Source: Apostichopus parvimensis (Eukaryota > Echinodermata > Holothuroidea > Aspidochirotida > Stichopodidae). From it: DNA of 64,000 nucleotides. The notes below the pieces were generated by a model, which was given only the letters and a program-made list of their open reading frames with translations, was not told where the DNA came from and did not search any database. Of this stretch, positions 60,001-64,000 are shown in pieces; position 1 is the stretch's first letter, and every line of letters begins with the position of its first letter. The DNA lies in the NCBI GenBank assembly GCA_000934455.1, contig KN886351.1:18687-82686 (forward strand), given 5' to 3'. The position numbers were made by a program, and so were the translations under genes.

Positions 60001-61426
60001 GAGCAATAGTGGAACGAGTAGGAACATAAATAAATAATGCCATGTCAGTGTTGGATGATAAACTGGAATACTTCAAGAAGCCTTGTTTCATCAACTAGAA
60101 TAAACAAGCAAGCTTCTTACCAGGAACACTACTCCTCTCCCAAACTATATCATGCTGTAATCCAGGTAGATTTTAGTAAAATTGCTATAGATGTTTTAAT
60201 AAGATGAAACACAGACTGGCTATAATAGTCACTAGTTTGGTCTGATAAAATATTTCGGTTTACAATTGAGTTTTCAAGGATTACAGCTCTGCCAAATGGC
60301 ATTCTCCATATATACCTCACAGTACTGTTGGTGTATCCCTCCGTTACCCTCTAAAATGTCCCTCCGTTACAGTAGAAAAATAAGTCTGGATGTAAACATT
60401 GGAAATCTGAACTTAAGAAGCTCATGGATTATTGAAATGAATCTATTAGCCAACCCTTCAAATGAATTTTATGCAAGTATTGTACTGTTGTTCTTTCAGA
60501 ACCGTGGATAGTGCAACAGTGAAATAGAGTGAAATTAGTGAAACAGTGTGAAATTACCAAACAATGTCAAATCAGGTGTTAATTTTGTGTCCCTCCATTA
60601 CCATGGTTTTCATGAAAATTATTCAGCCATGATTACAGTTATCAGAAATAAAATTATGACTCTGAAACAAACCTACTGTAACTGCTGCCTAGATGACCAA
60701 CCAGAAAATGCCAAACTGTTATATCACAGATTTGTGCACTGGGACAACAATATGTAATGGGTGGAGTCAGATTTTTCCTCCATTCACCTCTTGAACCTGA
60801 CCATCAGTCATAGTTGATACTTTGCAAACTAGCAAATCAGGCCAACAGCTATGAGCTTTGCTCCTTGTTGCATGATATTTCAAACTGGGATTAGATTGTC
60901 TATTTTTGCTGTCTGCCATCCTGAAAGCTTTTGACCGAATTGCAATGTAGTTAATGTAACACTCAAGTTCAACTGGATGGAATCACTGTTAGTAATGGGT
61001 TTCCATGAATTAATTCTATCCAATTCTAGAGCATTCACTCATATAGTCCTTTAAAATGTTTTTGAGTGGATTTTCTACAAATTAAAATGTTGTTTTTGTC
61101 TGGTAACATATGAAAATTTCAAAGAGTTTATTTCTTATGGTAAGCTAGTGATTGCAAATTCAGTATTTCTACCACATATAAAATTTCAACTTAGAGTTAA
61201 AATTTTATGGTAAATTAAGTGATTACAACTTCAGTATTTCTACCTGAATATGCACGTTTGAATAGTTCAAATCAAAACAGGGAGCACATGAATGAAGTTC
61301 AAGCAGACTATACAATCATAATTTGTTCTGAAGTGGTTCACATGACATCAAACTTACCGTAAAAGTTTCTGAATCTTCATCACTTTCACTGCTGCTGCTA
61401 TCGTTACTGCTAGCACTGCTGCCCAT
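1..61426 (-). CDS. ZZEF1: ZZEF1 orthologue, 5' two-thirds, 53 exons placed
   Basis: Large multidomain protein: N-myristoylation motif, degenerate EF-hand, DOC/APC10 domain, CUB domain and two ZZ zinc fingers in the same order as human ZZEF1. Exons in coding order, each with GT-AG sites and matching phase: 61426-61358, 55775-55727, 53955-53868, 52619-52538, 51215-51144, 49577-49433, 48796-48732, 48165-48039, 47032-46936, 46131-45919, 45231-45097, 44281-44150, 43764-43648, 42873-42767, 41547-41425 (copy 39910-39788), 37083-36985, 36319-36237, 35985-35915, 34703-34620, 32822-32745, 31546-31387, 30041-29958, 28732-28617, [one exon missing], 26714-26552, 25153-25089, 24212-24108, 22773-22708, 22356-22191, 20897-20776, 19950-19831, 19023-18851, 17808-17643, 16599-16488, 15567-15440, 14471-14344, 13461-13325, 13054-12975, 12336-12228, 11116-11049, 9853-9750, 8977-8819, 8329-8201, 7894-7764, 7191-7022, 5953-5812, 5351-5300, 4846-4733, 3878-3835, 3045-2935, 2836-2753, 1639-1459, 821-740, 30-<1. 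Function in humans is poorly defined; the ZZ fingers are reported to bind histone H3 and SUMO. Residue numbers below are from my exon sum and omit the missing exon. Confidence 0.95.
2254..2428 (+). repeat. 38-bp minisatellite, about 4.6 copies
   Basis: Units begin gtgcagtgtgtatgtataac and end caaagggagaaa, with a few substitutions. It lies in the intron between exons 50 and 51. Confidence 0.92.
3835..5953 (-). CDS. ZZEF1: ZZEF1 exons 45-48: tandem ZZ zinc fingers
   Basis: Exons 5953-5812, 5351-5300, 4846-4733 and 3878-3835. ZZ1: after the helix [15 protein letters not shown] come CDGC, CLVC and CCSC in exon 45, and the His ligands in exon 46 ([10 protein letters not shown]). ZZ2: CDGC, CDVC and CYGC in exon 47, then the His pair in exon 48 (RHKDHHVV). 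All zinc-binding Cys pairs of both fingers are intact, as in human ZZEF1. ZZ fingers read N-terminal tails of histones or other proteins. Each finger is split between two exons at the same relative place (before the His ligands), which suggests an old tandem duplication of an exon pair. Confidence 0.96.
4023..4105 (-). mobile_element. LINE/SINE 3' tail fragment
   Basis: On the minus strand the sequence tgtacagcacccttgaacat, then agagcgctatataaatctgg, then an ATA repeat matches the tail of the LINE at 20.0 kb and of the SINEs. Only the tail is recognisable. Confidence 0.6.
4577..4684 (-). pseudogene. decayed tandem copy of 3' half of ZZ2 exon
   Basis: A unit of 103-105 bp here repeats 4685-4790. 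It contains the last part of the ZZ2 exon (frame [16 protein letters not shown]), followed by the same gtaagg donor at 4628-4629. It lacks an acceptor and the first half of the exon, and differs from the parent at several codons, so it is a relic sitting 50 bases downstream of the real exon. The duplicated donor could in principle compete as a splice site. Confidence 0.7.
6100..6414 (+). mobile_element. tRNA-derived SINE, subfamily 1
   Basis: The box B promoter (ggttcgactcc, 6158-6168) is intact, and the body matches the copy at 30.87 kb. It ends in agcgctatataaaagtgg followed by an ATT repeat. The tRNA-like 5' part is degenerate at box A. The 3' tail resembles the tails of the LINE-like pieces at 4.0 and 20.0 kb. 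Confidence 0.8.
7022..16599 (-). CDS. ZZEF1: ZZEF1 exons 33-44: helical region between CUB and ZZ
   Basis: Twelve exons (16599-16488, 15567-15440, 14471-14344, 13461-13325, 13054-12975, 12336-12228, 11116-11049, 9853-9750, 8977-8819, 8329-8201, 7894-7764, 7191-7022) encode about 485 residues. Conserved anchors include [20 protein letters not shown] (human VTAYGLPDVAVSWGLDLQLL), [80 protein letters not shown] and [17 protein letters not shown]. Exon 34 adds an acidic, Gly-rich insert ([20 protein letters not shown]), and exons 38-40 are more divergent and hydrophilic than the human equivalent. Mainly alpha-helical; no enzyme motif seen. Confidence 0.92.
9415..9605 (+). repeat. tatatatccatatatg microsatellite
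   Basis: An array of TATATG and ATCCAT units. Open frames on both strands (Tyr/Ile/His repeats) are by-products. Confidence 0.93.
9945..10332 (+). mobile_element. tRNA-derived SINE, subfamily 2
   Basis: Box A is at 9956-9966 and box B (ggttggagtcc, one mismatch) at 10000-10010. After the shared tRNA-like head and ccattgcctctcttcaccca segment, the body differs from subfamily 1, carrying tgtggttgtggtgcactg and gtgtgacaagttaccaatga. The copy at 17.1 kb has the same body. Confidence 0.87.
17105..17488 (+). mobile_element. tRNA-derived SINE, subfamily 2
   Basis: Box A at 17113-17123 and box B at 17157-17167. It is closely similar along its length to 9945-10332 and ends in an AT-rich tail. It lies in intron 32, about 120 bases upstream of the exon 32 donor side (17643). 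Confidence 0.87.
17643..19023 (-). CDS. ZZEF1: ZZEF1 exons 31-32: first CUB-like domain
   Basis: Exons 19023-18851 and 17808-17643 encode about 113 residues. The sequence [56 protein letters not shown] and [15 protein letters not shown] follows human ZZEF1 almost residue for residue. Acidic and aromatic residues typical of CUB strands (YDYLEF; HSD...WGYKF) are present. CUB domains are normally extracellular, but the ZZEF1 copies lie in a protein without a signal peptide and resemble the cytosolic CUB-like repeats that accompany ZZ or E3 modules. A second CUB should lie downstream of the window. Confidence 0.95.
19831..26714 (-). CDS. ZZEF1: ZZEF1 exons 24-30: helical region up to CUB
   Basis: Exons 26714-26552, 25153-25089, 24212-24108, 22773-22708, 22356-22191, 20897-20776 and 19950-19831 encode about 269 residues. 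Anchors against human ZZEF1 are [19 protein letters not shown] (human GAAIFFPNRQTRRNHLFTM), [10 protein letters not shown] (FRSLCTYFSD), [15 protein letters not shown] (VLAVMDTLVSVAARE), LQVNLLTWC (VQGSLLSWC) and IKNOWN-weaker matches in exons 29 and 30. No catalytic motif is visible. The pattern is alpha-helical, as expected for an armadillo-like spacer; that fold is inference. The exon 26 acceptor (actaaag) has a weak pyrimidine tract but is the only one keeping the frame. Confidence 0.9.
19985..20575 (-). mobile_element. LINE 3' fragment, L2/CR1-like
   Basis: On the minus strand, 20575-20206 reads [20 protein letters not shown], then [20 protein letters not shown], ending [20 protein letters not shown] and a stop. 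This is the well-known tail after the reverse transcriptase domain of L2/CR1-type elements. The 3' untranslated part continues to about 19985, with gtacagtgctcttgagcatg and an AT-repeat end. The polymerase domain itself is absent, so this is a 5'-truncated dead copy. Confidence 0.82.
21448..22121 (+). repeat. 15-bp minisatellite, about 45 copies
   Basis: The unit is close to gataccattgtttcc, with variants such as ctcataccattgttt and caatcatttccaata arranged in higher-order groups. A period of five codons without stops makes several frames on both strands look open (PIPLF, YHCFR, NNGIG repeats). A 2-base deletion near 22050 shifts the frame. A more degenerate relative of the array continues left to about 21237. 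The array ends about 70 bases from the exon 28 donor. Confidence 0.95.
23385..24020 (-). mobile_element. tRNA-derived SINE, subfamily 2, split by a MITE
   Basis: The tRNA-like head is at the right (box A complement at 24002-24012). The 3' part (acaagttaccaatcactaag on the minus strand) is at the left. The two halves are separated by the hAT-like element at 23503-23871, so the SINE inserted first. Confidence 0.82.
23503..23871. mobile_element. hAT-like MITE inside a SINE
   Basis: The termini are inverted: CAGGGGTTTCCTAACT at the left and CAGGGTTTCCCTAACT as the complement of the right. Flanking octamers tcataggg and gtataggg agree at 6 of 8 positions, as expected for an aged 8-bp hAT target duplication. 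No transposase ORF. Confidence 0.8.
24420..24845 (+). repeat. AT-rich tandem pair and TACTG repeat
   Basis: A unit of about 145 bases (with tactgatatataagcattgg) occurs twice (from about 24420 and 24560), with a third partial at 24805. A run of tgtactgtacac units lies at 24700-24790. Confidence 0.85.
25792..26013 (-). pseudogene. Penelope-like GIY-YIG endonuclease fragment
   Basis: An open stretch of 73 codons without a start, between an in-frame TAA and a terminal TAA, reads [20 protein letters not shown] and then [18 protein letters not shown]. The pattern I-Y...C..C...Y-I-G-E-T-G...R-F..H is that of the GIY-YIG nuclease at the C-terminus of Penelope-like retroelements. The reverse transcriptase part is missing. 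It lies in the intron between exons 24 and 25. Confidence 0.65.
27644..28038. other. assembly gap (395 N), probably hides one ZZEF1 exon
   Basis: The gap is bordered on the left by an ATA-rich microsatellite. On the right is a tandem pair of an 81-bp unit starting at 28039 and 28120. The missing exon would correspond to the human stretch around SAQTLLLQLLQSCFS. I saw no convincing exon in the flanking 27.0-27.6 kb or 28.0-28.6 kb. Confidence 0.6.
28617..30041 (-). CDS. ZZEF1: ZZEF1 exons 22-23: helical region before the gap
   Basis: Exon 22 (30041-29958, 28 codons, [20 protein letters not shown]) matches human DTEESVCGATLLLRTLQF. Exon 23 (28732-28617) carries [20 protein letters not shown], like human LDFAGLDLQIFWNFYSKL, and ends in phase 2 at a gtagag donor. 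The next exon found (26714) starts in phase 0, so at least one exon of length 3n+1 is missing between them. Confidence 0.88.
29120..29345 (+). repeat. AGTAC-rich stretch, possible dispersed element
   Basis: Many agtac and gtact words (for example acaagtacgagtactagacc). A similar stretch lies at 35030-35205. They may be two copies of one decayed DNA element; I saw no clear ends. Confidence 0.35.
30645..30752 (+). repeat. 19-bp tandem repeat, about 5 copies
   Basis: The unit is tatggtagtattgctacaa, nearly perfect, ending in gtagtattgcatggg. Confidence 0.92.
30868..31174 (+). mobile_element. tRNA-derived SINE, subfamily 1, best-preserved copy
   Basis: Box A (tggtcaagtgg, 30874-30884) and box B (ggttcgagtcc, 30918-30928) are both intact, 33 bases apart as in a tRNA. 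The putative anticodon arm pairs ttgga with tctaa around the loop cttgtga. The element ends in cgctttataaattaataa plus ATT repeats. Confidence 0.88.
31387..37083 (-). CDS. ZZEF1: ZZEF1 exons 16-21: beta-rich central region
   Basis: Exons 37083-36985, 36319-36237, 35985-35915, 34703-34620, 32822-32745 and 31546-31387 encode residues 541-732. Recognisable anchors are [20 protein letters not shown] (human IMVRKGAIGAQCGLVFAYN region), a Phe/Asp-rich stretch ([20 protein letters not shown]), and [20 protein letters not shown] followed by [10 protein letters not shown] (human RLGVQGLTISGYL). The beta-strand pattern and the terminal GLxxxGYW resemble a second galactose-binding-like sandwich; that fold is inference. 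The exon 21 acceptor that keeps the frame is ctgaag at 31547, not the nearer gatgag. Confidence 0.9.
32823..34619. other. ZZEF1 intron 19, nothing recognised
   Basis: About 1.8 kb of AT-rich sequence with an ATAA-type microsatellite near 33700-33770. No mobile-element terminus or exon was seen on either strand. Confidence 0.4.
35030..35205 (+). repeat. AGTAC-rich stretch, second copy
   Basis: It contains agtactctaaaaactgagta and agtactcgagtacaacaaga. Word content matches 29120-29345, perhaps in opposite orientation; alignment was not done. Confidence 0.35.
37357..39284. mobile_element. non-autonomous TIR DNA transposon, 1.9 kb
   Basis: The left end is CAGGTGCGTATCCGGGGGG and the complement of the right end is CAGGCGCGTATCCAGGATT. 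Both then run into a C/G block around CCCGGGGGGCGCG. The pentamer catac flanks both ends (37352-37356 and 39285-39289). Inside are a purine-rich tract (37395-37540) and two related blocks containing ttttcttgtacgctycgcgc (around 37980 and, in the tandem copy, 40840). No transposase-like ORF. Superfamily not assigned. Confidence 0.75.
38160..38640. mobile_element. second TIR element nested in the 1.9-kb transposon
   Basis: The ends are inverted: GGCGTAGGAGCC at the left and GGTGTAGGAGGC as the complement of the right, each followed by a GGGGGCTG block. The decamer tatgtgtgta flanks the element at 38150-38159 and 38641-38650. It includes ttttcgcgcgcggagcgcgc near 38229. No transposase ORF. Confidence 0.65.
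39035..42272. repeat. 1.6-kb tandem duplication carrying ZZEF1 exon 15
   Basis: Unit 1 is 39035 to about 40635 and unit 2 is 40639 to about 42272. They are nearly identical except for a 33-base deletion in unit 1 near 39221 and a few substitutions (catgcaatta against catgtgatta near the left end). Each unit contains the right end of the 1.9-kb transposon, so the duplication is younger than that insertion. Confidence 0.92.
39788..39910 (-). CDS. ZZEF1: second, identical copy of ZZEF1 exon 15
   Basis: The exon is base-for-base the same as 41425-41547, with the same acceptor (ctag) and donor (gtgaga). Both copies sit at the same place in a 1.6-kb tandem duplication. Because the exon is symmetric (phase 1 to phase 1, 41 codons), the protein frame survives whether one copy or both are used. 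It is either a recent real duplication or an assembly duplicate; the sequence alone cannot decide. Confidence 0.75.
41425..43764 (-). CDS. ZZEF1: ZZEF1 exons 13-15: post-DOC helices
   Basis: Exons 43764-43648, 42873-42767 and 41547-41425 encode residues 425-541. Exon 13 ([13 protein letters not shown]) matches human KALRHMPPLSLSP. Exon 14 carries [19 protein letters not shown], like human LTLLAFALARGSVAKVM. Exon 15 begins [12 protein letters not shown] and ends [10 protein letters not shown], like human SVRQNLLLKY. Exon 15 is 123 bases with phase 1 at both ends and is present twice (see 39788-39910). Confidence 0.93.
43301..43554. mobile_element. decayed hAT-like MITE with intact 8-bp duplication
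   Basis: The octamer gatctaga flanks the element at 43293-43300 and 43555-43562. The left end CAGGGGTGGGCATAGAA resembles the MITE at 56120. The complement of the right end (GATTGGGCAGAG) is a degenerate match. Confidence 0.6.
44150..48165 (-). CDS. ZZEF1: ZZEF1 exons 8-12: linker and DOC/APC10 domain
   Basis: Exons 48165-48039, 47032-46936, 46131-45919, 45231-45097 and 44281-44150 encode residues 191-425. The DOC (APC10/Doc1-like) beta-sandwich runs from about residue 235 to 395. Diagnostic stretches are [46 protein letters not shown] and [12 protein letters not shown], each close to human ZZEF1. The DOC fold is found in APC10 and in E3 ligases such as HERC2, CUL7 and MYCBP2, where it contributes to substrate recognition; here a binding role is inferred. 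Exon 12 ([18 protein letters not shown]) matches the human helix just after the domain. The boundary phases (2-2-2-2) are consistent throughout. Confidence 0.95.
46380..46890 (+). repeat. G-poor, CAA/CCA-rich repeat
   Basis: Almost free of G on the plus strand. Two longer units of about 116 bases (around 46490-46600 and 46605-46720) share ccatgtaccaccaaacaaac and cagccacaaacagccaaccc. Its 153-residue open frame is Asn/Gln/Thr-rich and compositional. Confidence 0.8.
48732..55775 (-). CDS. ZZEF1: ZZEF1 exons 2-7: N-terminal helical region and EF-hand
   Basis: Six exons (55775-55727, 53955-53868, 52619-52538, 51215-51144, 49577-49433, 48796-48732) encode residues 24-190. Exon 2 is acidic ([11 protein letters not shown]). 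Exon 4 carries [11 protein letters not shown], almost identical to human [11 protein letters not shown]. Exons 5 and 6 form the EF-hand region. The calcium loop reads [12 protein letters not shown]: Asp at loop positions 1 and 3 and Gly at 6 are kept, but position 12 is Ser, not Glu or Asp, so calcium binding is doubtful. Exon 6 continues with [16 protein letters not shown], matching human GANLQGELSHIIRQL. Exon 7 ([12 protein letters not shown]) matches human GFTDIFSESKE. Confidence 0.92.
49578..51143. other. ZZEF1 intron 5, nothing recognised
   Basis: Unique-looking sequence except for a C/A-rich low-complexity stretch near 50640-50700. No exon, SINE or transposon end was found. Confidence 0.4.
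52062..52137 (-). CDS. ZZEF1: duplicate partial copy of ZZEF1 exon 4 at gap edge
   Basis: The last 76 bases of exon 4 and its donor occur here, cut by the N run that starts at 52138. The same exon, complete with its acceptor, lies at 52538-52619 beyond the gap. Aligned bases are identical, including the donor gttagc. Sequences downstream of the two donors soon diverge. Exon 4 is 82 bases with unequal end phases, so using both copies would shift the frame. An unmerged haplotype or a scaffolding overlap is the simplest explanation. Confidence 0.85.
52138..52347. other. assembly gap (210 N)
   Basis: The run of N separates the partial and complete copies of ZZEF1 exon 4. Confidence 0.99.
52348..52519 (+). 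repeat. dispersed repeat, copy 1
   Basis: This 172-base sequence (from attatgaaaattagaacac to cccttttatcagcact) recurs at 54529-54700 with few differences. It starts exactly at the end of the N gap. Confidence 0.8.
53138..53520 (+). repeat. degenerate 24-26-bp tandem repeat
   Basis: The units are variants of gtcaagtgaatgccacttc with aaatg, alternating with caagtgggtc-type forms. The array gives an open frame of no coding value on the plus strand. Confidence 0.85.
54015..54412. repeat. large inverted repeat, foldback-type element
   Basis: The arms about 54015-54100 and 54107-54190 are near-perfect reverse complements around a centre near cgaggcacagccg, so the stretch can form a hairpin of about 80 base pairs. 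A second inverted pair, gttttatacaacacctt (54183-54199) and aaggtgttttataaaac (54396-54412), follows. No ORF. Confidence 0.75.
54529..54700 (+). repeat. dispersed repeat, copy 2
   Basis: Near-identical to 52348-52519. A looser relative with the same cctccatattttg and ttgaccygggycccyrgg segments occurs around 31850-31920, so this looks like an interspersed family and not only local duplication. Confidence 0.75.
56120..56499. mobile_element. hAT-like MITE
   Basis: The left end reads CAGGGGTGGGCAACCT, and the complement of the right end reads CCGGGGTGGGCAACCT. A direct repeat ctgtagtac lies at both junctions (56112-56120 and 56497-56505). Internal sequence gcatgtggcccgcgggccg is typical of this MITE type. 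Too short to code for transposase. Confidence 0.85.
57258..57362 (-). CDS. ZZEF1: candidate alternative first exon of ZZEF1
   Basis: An ATG at 57360-57362 opens 35 codons ([14 protein letters not shown]... ending [11 protein letters not shown]) that run into a gtgagt donor in phase 0. That is the same phase as exon 1, so it can splice into exon 2 (acceptor phase 0 at 55775). An in-frame TGA lies about 36 bases upstream. No AG between that stop and the ATG could serve as an acceptor, and the AG inside ATGAG has the wrong phase, so it fits a first exon and not an internal one. I recall no counterpart in the human protein. It could also be chance or a separate short transcript. Confidence 0.4.
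57363..61357. other. ZZEF1 intron 1, nothing recognised beyond the alternative exon
   Basis: Four kilobases of AT-rich sequence. No transposon end, SINE box or coding exon was recognised apart from the candidate alternative first exon at its 3' side. Upstream sequence of that exon (57363-57430) would be its 5' untranslated region and promoter. Confidence 0.4.
61358..61426 (-). CDS. ZZEF1: ZZEF1 exon 1, start codon and N-myristoylation motif
   Basis: Encodes residues 1-23, beginning MGSSASS and continuing as a Ser/Asp/Glu-rich tail, ending in phase 0 at a gtaagt donor. The start is supported by G at -3 and G at +4, and by an in-frame TAA 27 bases upstream with no other ATG between. Gly2 followed by a small residue at position 6 (Ser) fits the N-myristoylation consensus. 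Human ZZEF1 also begins with Gly2 and has Ser6, so the motif looks conserved. Myristoylation would imply membrane association for at least part of the protein pool; that is inference. Confidence 0.85.
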
Positions 61427-64000
61427 TTCCAGCACAGAAACCAAGGCTATTTAGCCTGAGACTAATAGATGGTTTGCTTTGTCTGTTCTGTCTGAAGGGA
61501 CTGGAGTTAAGTTAGGGCAAATCTTCAGGTAGTAGTAACTTTTTTACTGGTATTTCAAAGATCAGCAACAATCCAACCTAATTGTTAAAGCTAGGCTAAA
61601 TCCAACTATAGGCTAGCATAGGCCATAGCCTGTTTAAACTTGCCAGGTAAGGTGGGTTATTTACTTTTTCTTAGAGCTCAGATTTAGTCTATGAGGACAG
61701 TAGTAGGACTAGGAGTAGGAATATGTCCGTCATTTTTATATTTCAAGTTTATTTCTAGCTACAAATTGTCACGGGACGTCTTGCCCAGTCTTGGACTTCA
61801 GCTTAAATGTATAAAGTTAGTTTCATTATGCCTATCCTGACGTAAATCTATAAAGTTTGTGCACGAGTTGTTTAAGTTAACGTTCAGGCGTTAGATCTAG
61901 ACTGTTCGACACAGTATTCAGTAGCCTTACGTTTGTGTTCGACCTCACCCAATAACATATTTTCGTTAGGCCGATAAATTATGCCGTTGCGTAACTTAAT
62001 CTGCACTGTTGAAATATTCTATTCGTCTAAAGAAGAAACTACAGTCCCGGATATTATCTTCGGTTGCAATGCTGTTTCTTCGGTTTAACTCATTCTTGGG
62101 AATGATGTAGGCTAGCCCTGACGGTACCCTAACGCTGGAGATATACAGTAAGCGAAACAAAGTAAGCACCGTACCGATATAGTACTTCCACAACTATCAG
62201 TAGATCGAGAAGGGAATAGGATGTGTTGTTGCGATATGCCACCGTTTGTTACGTAAGGGGATTTTCCAAGTACCGTGTGTGCAAAATCTACATAGGACGC
62301 CAAAACAAAATAAACTGTCGGTACAAACACACGGTTAACAGAATAACTATATCCGTTGAACTGTGCATGGATATACCACATTGCAGTTCAACATGCTCTT
62401 CATCGCGCTTCATCCACATTTGACAACCAAAGTATATATGTATGCGGATAACTACACTTTCATTCATATTGCTATATCAGTACTAGATCGTGACCAGCAT
62501 TTGTGTGAATATAAGTTATTTTGAAGCATAACAACAAAAATGAAACACATTAACGCTTCCATACATAGATGATAACTTGTGAATAATGCTTGTGTTCATT
62601 TGTAGGACTGCTGTCGTGTTCACTTACTGTCCAAGGCTAAGAATGGTCTGGTCCACTTTGTCAGTCCGGGCCCAGTCAGAGTTGGCATATACTCAAACTT
62701 GCTATCAATATGAGTTTGAACTTAGGTAATCAGCATTGCTCCCAAAATATGCTAGAAAGGCAATACTGGTCACTTAATCGCACAGTTTAAGAAGCATGTT
62801 CAATCCTTATCGTTATCACATTGTAAATTGCATATTTGATTACATAAATTAACACACCTCAATATGTAGAGAGTCAGAAAGGACGTAAATATAGTAGCCA
62901 GTCTAAGTACAATTCAGAAGCAACACTAATAACCTAAAGGTTGAGAAATACCGCCCAATGTTCTCGTAAAAACGTAGTTTTTTCCTGAAGGCATTAACTA
63001 CAAAATTACATTTTCAACAAGCAAAAATATATTCTAAAATGAACACCGTCGTAGATGTAGTTGTAGGCTATTTATAATGCATTTCTATTTAACTGTAGAT
63101 TATATATAGAAGTATAAACTTATGCTGATCTCCCATTCAAAACCTTCTGGAAGAGGAATATTTAAATCGATGCAACATATGGCGTAAATGGGTGGGTGCA
63201 CGAGTGCAGGTTGTCTGTTAGATAGGTATTGTGTGCTACGTCTAATATATCTGTCACGCACACCAGGCTTTTTCAGTAAATAAATAACATGTTTTCACTT
63301 TTCAGTAGCATGCAAATCAGTCTATGCCCTTTGTTTCATAATAATTTCAGGGTTCTTACAATATGTTCCTCTTTCATGAATCAAAACTAAATATATTCTC
63401 CTAGACTTTCGTTATAATATATGCTGTTCTGCCAATTGACACATACATTCATATAGATCAATCGAGATAAACTGTACACCCAGATTATAAGATTTTTGTA
63501 TAAGGTCTGATTTTGGGGGAAAAGGGTCAGTGTGTCACAGAACATTCATGCTTTTTGTTTTCTGTTCGTGTGAGTTCCTGCAGAAGTCTTTCACAAAACA
63601 AACGTAAGCAAAGCCATATACTGTTTTTGTATATTTTATTGGGGTGGGTGGAGTGGGGGCGGTGGGGGCGCAATATGACAATTAACTAACCTGGTCACAT
63701 TATGTAAGTCAGTAAAATGGAATCTCCTTCTCTACTTGCCACCGTCGAAATAAAGTATTGAAATATACCCTGAGGAATACGTTGAGCTACAATCAACCTG
63801 TAATTTCAACACTGGACTATACTAAGTATAAGTGGGTTGTTGTCTTCTAAATGTGAATTAACTATAAAATCTTTGGAATAAATCAACTGTGCAACAAAGA
63901 ATGCTATTTTATCTTGATTCGACATGAACAAGTAACTTATAACTACTAGTTATTTCAATTAACGAGCGTCATAATTACATCAATAAAGGCAATGAAACAC
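61427..64000. other. upstream flank of ZZEF1; no gene recognised
   Basis: This holds the presumed promoter and 5' untranslated region. I saw no clear TATA box, CpG-rich block or conserved ORF. A T/G-rich run with ggggtgggtggagtgggg lies near 63640-63668. Short ORFs around 62.0-62.4 kb show no domain. Confidence 0.4.

Noticed and set aside
62112-62381. 89-codon minus-strand frame upstream of ZZEF1
   Set aside because: No recognisable domain or splice partner; short frames of this size are common by chance here.

Overview
This is a stretch of animal nuclear genome, AT-rich, with short GT-AG exons scattered among introns of about 1 kb, tRNA-derived SINEs, LINE tails, hAT-like MITEs, minisatellites and two assembly gaps. 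The protein it encodes is close to vertebrate ZZEF1, and the repeats look like those of marine invertebrates. I think a marine deuterostome invertebrate, possibly an echinoderm, is likely, but I could not confirm the species.

Almost the whole window is one gene on the minus strand. It is the orthologue of ZZEF1 (zinc finger ZZ-type and EF-hand domain-containing protein 1). The start codon is at 61424-61426 and the reading runs leftwards to base 1, where the last exon is cut. I could place 53 exons by joining phase-compatible GT-AG exons and comparing them with the human protein as I remember it. Visible coding sequence is about 5.84 kb (about 1,945 codons), roughly the first two-thirds of the 2,961-residue human protein. 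Modules in protein order are: an Ser/Asp/Glu-rich N-terminus with an N-myristoylation motif (61.4 kb); a degenerate EF-hand (49.5 kb); a DOC/APC10 domain (47.0-44.2 kb); a beta-rich region (37.1-31.4 kb); a long helical region (30.0-19.8 kb, with one exon probably lost in the gap at 27644-28038); a CUB domain (19.0-17.6 kb); a second helical region (16.6-7.0 kb); a pair of ZZ zinc fingers (5.95-3.8 kb); and the start of the C-terminal region (3.0 kb to base 1). The second CUB domain and the C-terminus lie outside the window. An apparent alternative first exon at 57258-57362 would give an isoform without the myristoylation motif.

No other intact gene was recognised on either strand. Introns carry mobile-element debris: five SINE copies (one split by a hAT-like MITE), an L2/CR1-like LINE 3' end, a Penelope-like GIY-YIG fragment, a 1.9-kb TIR element with a 5-bp target duplication and a second element nested in it, two further hAT-like MITEs, and a large inverted repeat. 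There are also minisatellites of 15, 19, 24-26 and 38 bp.

The most notable structural points are a 1.6-kb tandem duplication carrying an identical, phase-symmetric copy of exon 15, a decayed tandem copy of the 3' half of the second ZZ exon, and a duplicated exon 4 across an assembly gap. The 2.6 kb upstream of the start codon holds no recognisable gene. I found no bacterial-type system, CRISPR array or operon.
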